Notes under the pieces: generated by a model | Told to the model about the DNA's origin: nothing | The model's input: only the letters and a program-made list of their open reading frames with translations | Database searches by the model: none | Made by a program: the position numbers and the translations under genes | Assembly (NCBI GenBank): GCA_937897645.1 | Contig: CALCNV010000135.1 | Coordinates: forward strand, 1-9,646 | Reading direction: 5' to 3' | DNA length: 9,646 nucleotides | Source of the DNA: an uncultured Lysobacteraceae bacterium | GTDB taxonomy: Bacteria > Pseudomonadota > Gammaproteobacteria > Xanthomonadales > Xanthomonadaceae | Part shown: positions 6,778 through 9,646 of the stretch, piece after piece | Position numbering within the stretch: the first letter of the stretch is position 1 | How the letters are laid out: the number at the start of each line of letters is the position of its first letter

Positions 6778-9209
6778 GCGCTGGCCTCCGCAGGCGTCGT
6801 GCCATTGCCGGTGATGTTGCGCAAGGCACTGACCGTGGCTTTCCAGGCGCGGTCGATCAGGCGGCCCTTGCCCTGGGTCACCACGCGTACCTGTTCCTTG
6901 GCCATCAGGCGCGCCAGGCTGTCCATCGACTGCTCGCCGATGCGCTGGCCACGCTGGTTGACGAACAGCGCGTTGTCGGTGATCGGGCTGTACCACGACA
7001 GGCGCTGGCGGGTGACGTCGCCCTGCTGGTTCTTGATGAATTCGAACCAGGTCCCGAAGGGCAGGGTGCGCAGGTAGTCGTGGCACTCCTGTTCCTTCGG
7101 CGTGCGATCCAGCGCGGTTTTCTTCTTGGTGACGGTCTGTTCACCCAGGCGCGCGCGCGCCTTGAGTCGTGCCGTCAATTCGGTGCGCGAAGTCGTTTCA
7201 TCCTCGCCGTCGGCGCTGGACAGGCGGCGGGCAATGGCCGAGGCCTCGTCTTCGTGGTAACCCACCTGCACCAGCGCGGTTTCGATCTGCGTGGTCAGTT
7301 CCGGGTCGACCGGGCCATCCGTTTCCGCGTCGGCACTGGCCTCGGTGGTGGTGGTGGCGACAATGCGCTCGGTGATCTGCTGGTGTTCGCGCCACTCATC
7401 GGAGTCGTCCCCGTTGCGCAACAGGGTGAGTGTCAGCACGTCGGCCCAAGCCTGGTTCAGCAGGGCCTGCACGAATTTCTGTGGGGCGTGCCCTTGCAGT
7501 GCGTTCTCGATGGTCTCGGCGGCGCGATGCTTGGCGACTTCCAGGCGATCCTTGCCGCGCGCGGCTTCCACGTGGCGGCGCTCGGTGACTTCGGCCTTGC
7601 GCGCCATCGCGCGGAAGTGCGCCTGGACGTCGTTGTTGGCGCTTTCGAATACCTCTTCATCGCCCTGGTAATCCGCCACCACGCGATCCACGGCGTTGTG
7701 CAGCTTCTCGACCAGTTGCGGATCCGCGTCGTCGTCTCCGAGCCAGGCAGCGCCGGATTCGGCCACCGAGTTCAACAGCTCGCGCGCGGGATGCTGGGGA
7801 CGCAGGAAGAACTCACGGTCGTGGAGCGCGGCTTGCGCCACCGGCACCTGCAGGCGCACCAGCATGTCGACCGCAGGCGCGTCGCGCTGCACTTCGCGCT
7901 CCATTTCGTTGTAGAGCAGGCCCAGCAATTCGAAGGTATCGGCGTCCTCCTGCACCAGCGCAGCGTGGGGGCCGTGCTGTTCGCGCACTTGCGACAGCAT
8001 GGCCTGCTGCACGTCGAACATGGTGCGTCGGGGTTGGCCGGGTGCCGTTTGCACCGGCATCGCTTGCATGACGCGCAACGAGGACAGCACGTCGTGCGTC
8101 GGCAGCAGTACCCGCGGACCATCGTAGGCCACGCTTTCCGCTTGCGTTCCGAATCCGGCTGGACCAGCGCCGGCCTGGCCTGCACTGGCAGCCCTGCGAC
8201 CCGACAGCAATTGCTGCAACGTGGCGAAGGACCCGGTGTCGGCACCCGCGTCCACGCCGACCGGCATGCCGCCCATGTTTGCAGCGGGTTGTTGGCCTGA
8301 TCCGGGCGGCATCGCGCCTGGGCCACCAGCGCGACCAGCCGGCATCACGTTGCCAGTGTCTCCGCCGAAGGCGGACCACGCGGACGGGGAGGAATGTCCG
8401 TACCAGTCGGTCATGGGCCGCGAGGCATCGGCCAGTGCATGGCTGTCGTTCTGGGTCACGAACCGGCCGCCGGTGCTGCTGCGTTCGCTGCGCGCACGTT
8501 GTGGCGCATAGATCAGGCCAGGCAGGACGCCTTCATGCGCCAGCAGGGAGTTGAGTACTTCGATCCAGTTGCTGTATTCCGCCATGACCTTGTGGTCGAA
8601 GGCCTTGTACAGCAACAGCTGCGAATCCAGGTCGATTTCGAAGACGGCGGCGACTGCCGCACGCATCACCCGGCACAGGGCCTGCGGGCCTACCGGCAGT
8701 TGCGCGGCATCGAAGGCGGGCGTGCCGGCCAGTACGCCGAAGCGCTGGCCCATCAGGTACAGCAGTGTCTGCGAACGCGCATCGTGGCGGCGGGCTATTT
8801 CCCTCAGCACGATGTCCTGGTCCATTTCCGCGTCTTCCACCAGGGTCAGGGTCTGGTATTCGATGCGCTCATGCCCGCTTTTGGGCGCGACCACGCGCGG
8901 GGTGCGTATCGCGGCAAGCTCGGCTTCCAGCCCCGCCAGGAACATCGGCAGCAGGTCGCTGCGGCGCTTGCGCATGGCGTGCAGGTTGGCGAACTGCTCT
9001 GCCTGCTTTTCATTGCTGCGCGCGCGTTCGGCCAGTTTGAACAACTGCTGCTCGTAGTCGACCAGCATCTGGTTGATGCGTTCGGCCAGGTCAGTCGAGA
9101 CCCGCGCATAGAAGGTTTCAAGGATGCGGCGCACGCGCGGGGGCAGCGACGACGCGGAAGCGAGCGTCGCCGGGGTCGTTGCAGACGTGGCGTGTGGCGT
9201 GTTGGACAT
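6774..9209 (-). CDS. DUF1631 family protein
   Basis: A large protein of 811 residues with no signal peptide or membrane segment, so probably cytoplasmic. I recognise it as DUF1631, a family without established function. Visible parts: a disordered N-terminus (1-22); a helical region (about 24-240, charged at KLAERARSNEKQAEQF); a Gly/Ala/Pro-rich linker (about 270-360); a second helical region (about 365-600, including a likely coiled coil, HFRAMARKAEVTERRHVEAA, at 531-550); an acidic, Thr-rich linker (about 616-672); and a C-terminal beta-rich domain (about 712-778) with LPFGTWFEFIKNQQGD and QRLSWYSPITDNALFVNQRG. It lies 84 bases after hemW on the same strand and overlaps pilZ by four bases, which links it to cyclic-di-GMP signalling. 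Family members may be labelled thymidine phosphorylase in databases, which nothing here supports. The ATG at 9209 lacks a close Shine-Dalgarno; GGGGAG lies about 15 bases upstream. Confidence 0.9.
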   Translation of the reverse strand: MSNTPHATSATTPATLASASSLPPRVRRILETFYARVSTDLAERINQMLVDYEQQLFKLAERARSNEKQAEQFANLHAMRKRRSDLLPMFLAGLEAELAAIRTPRVVAPKSGHERIEYQTLTLVEDAEMDQDIVLREIARRHDARSQTLLYLMGQRFGVLAGTPAFDAAQLPVGPQALCRVMRAAVAAVFEIDLDSQLLLYKAFDHKVMAEYSNWIEVLNSLLAHEGVLPGLIYAPQRARSERSSTGGRFVTQNDSHALADASRPMTDWYGHSSPSAWSAFGGDTGNVMPAGRAGGPGAMPPGSGQQPAANMGGMPVGVDAGADTGSFATLQQLLSGRRAASAGQAGAGPAGFGTQAESVAYDGPRVLLPTHDVLSSLRVMQAMPVQTAPGQPRRTMFDVQQAMLSQVREQHGPHAALVQEDADTFELLGLLYNEMEREVQRDAPAVDMLVRLQVPVAQAALHDREFFLRPQHPARELLNSVAESGAAWLGDDDADPQLVEKLHNAVDRVVADYQGDEEVFESANNDVQAHFRAMARKAEVTERRHVEAARGKDRLEVAKHRAAETIENALQGHAPQKFVQALLNQAWADVLTLTLLRNGDDSDEWREHQQITERIVATTTTEASADAETDGPVDPELTTQIETALVQVGYHEDEASAIARRLSSADGEDETTSRTELTARLKARARLGEQTVTKKKTALDRTPKEQECHDYLRTLPFGTWFEFIKNQQGDVTRQRLSWYSPITDNALFVNQRGQRIGEQSMDSLARLMAKEQVRVVTQGKGRLIDRAWKATVSALRNITGNGTTPAEASA

Positions 9210-9293
9210 AAGGTGTAGCGGTCACTCCCCTGACGCGGTTTTTTAACACATTCGCCAGCAACCTGCCTTTATCGCAGGGCTATGTAGTGCCGG

Positions 9294-9646
9294 TTACTGC
9301 TCAAGGAAAAGCGCCACCACGTCATTGGTGAAACGACGTCCGAGCTCGGTGGGGGCCACGTGGTCGTCGACGGACGTGAGCCAGCCCTGCGCGACCGCCC
9401 CCCTCAATTGGCCTGCGATGCGCGAACTTGGCAACCCTGTCCACGCCTCGAAATCTGCCATCACGAAGCCTTGGTTGAGGCGCAGGGCATTGAGCATGAA
9501 CTCAAATGGCCGCCGCTCCGGCGCGATGCGCTCATCACCGCCCAGTGAGTCGGGCGTGCCGGCCGTGGCCAGGTAGGCGGTCGGGTGCTTGACCTTCCAC
9601 CGGCGCAGGATGTCCTGGTCGGCACCCAGGGTGAGCTTGCCGTGCG
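9294..9646 (-). CDS. hemW: HemW, radical-SAM heme chaperone-like protein, C-terminal part
   Basis: The last 116 residues of a HemW protein; the start and the radical-SAM core with its CxxxCxxC cluster lie beyond the right edge. The visible part carries the family's C-terminal (HemN_C-like) sequence: HGKLTLG, KHPTAYLA, then RRPFEFMLNALRLNQGF, FEAWTGLP and PTELGRRFTNDVVALFL. The protein is often annotated as oxygen-independent coproporphyrinogen III oxidase, but HemW proteins bind heme and deliver it to targets such as respiratory enzymes instead of carrying out that reaction. It ends at TAA (9294-9296), 84 bases before the DUF1631 gene. A small inverted repeat (CCTGC, 7-base loop, GCAGG, 9262-9278) in the gap lacks a T-run and is not a convincing terminator, so read-through into DUF1631 is possible. 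Confidence 0.9.
   Translation of the reverse strand, partial: HGKLTLGADQDILRRWKVKHPTAYLATAGTPDSLGGDERIAPERRPFEFMLNALRLNQGFVMADFEAWTGLPSSRIAGQLRGAVAQGWLTSVDDHVAPTELGRRFTNDVVALFLEQ

Noticed and set aside
7080..9218. Long plus-strand frames of 406 and 274 residues opposite the DUF1631 gene
   Set aside because: The minus-strand DUF1631 reading is coherent and overlaps pilZ precisely. The opposite frames are His/Arg/Gly-rich with no family features.
9262..9278. Small inverted repeat between hemW and the DUF1631 gene as a terminator
   Set aside because: A five-pair stem with no T-run on the hemW strand is too weak to call.

Overview
The window looks like ordinary chromosome from a GC-rich gammaproteobacterium of the Xanthomonadaceae/Lysobacteraceae (Stenotrophomonas, Xanthomonas, Lysobacter and relatives). 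I infer this from high GC content, the style of the protein sequences, the ygfB-pepP pair, and the GC-rich paired-hairpin intergenic repeats. I could not run a search, so the genus is left open. There is no phage, transposase, CRISPR array, tRNA or rRNA.

Layout from left to right: (1) the minus-strand N-terminal part of a membrane-anchored PAS-PAS-GGDEF cyclic-di-GMP protein (1-1468, running off the left edge). (2) A short divergent promoter region. (3) A plus-strand overlapping pair, the UPF0149/YgfB protein (1621-2163) and the proline aminopeptidase PepP (2163-3488). (4) A plus-strand exported Sel1/TPR-like protein (3792-4754), flanked by two direct copies of a ~150-bp composite element made of two inverted GC-rich hairpins. 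(5) A minus-strand series read from right to left: the C-terminus of HemW (cut by the right edge), a large DUF1631 protein (9209-6774), a small PilZ protein (6777-6430) overlapping it by 4 bases, and the prolidase PepQ (6307-4952). PepQ and the Sel1 gene converge on the second composite repeat.

Two themes connect the genes. The first is cyclic-di-GMP signalling: a GGDEF protein at one end, and a PilZ protein with intact ligand-binding motifs translationally coupled to a DUF1631 protein at the other. The second is turnover of proline peptides: PepP removes N-terminal residues that precede proline, and PepQ splits Xaa-Pro dipeptides. Both M24 enzymes keep all five metal ligands.

No wholly new system is evident. 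The points most worth following are the duplicated paired-hairpin element around the Sel1 gene, a two-hairpin leader whose second hairpin contains the pepQ ribosome-binding site, the DUF1631-PilZ coupling, and a C-terminal domain in the Sel1 protein that faintly resembles the TonB C-terminal domain.
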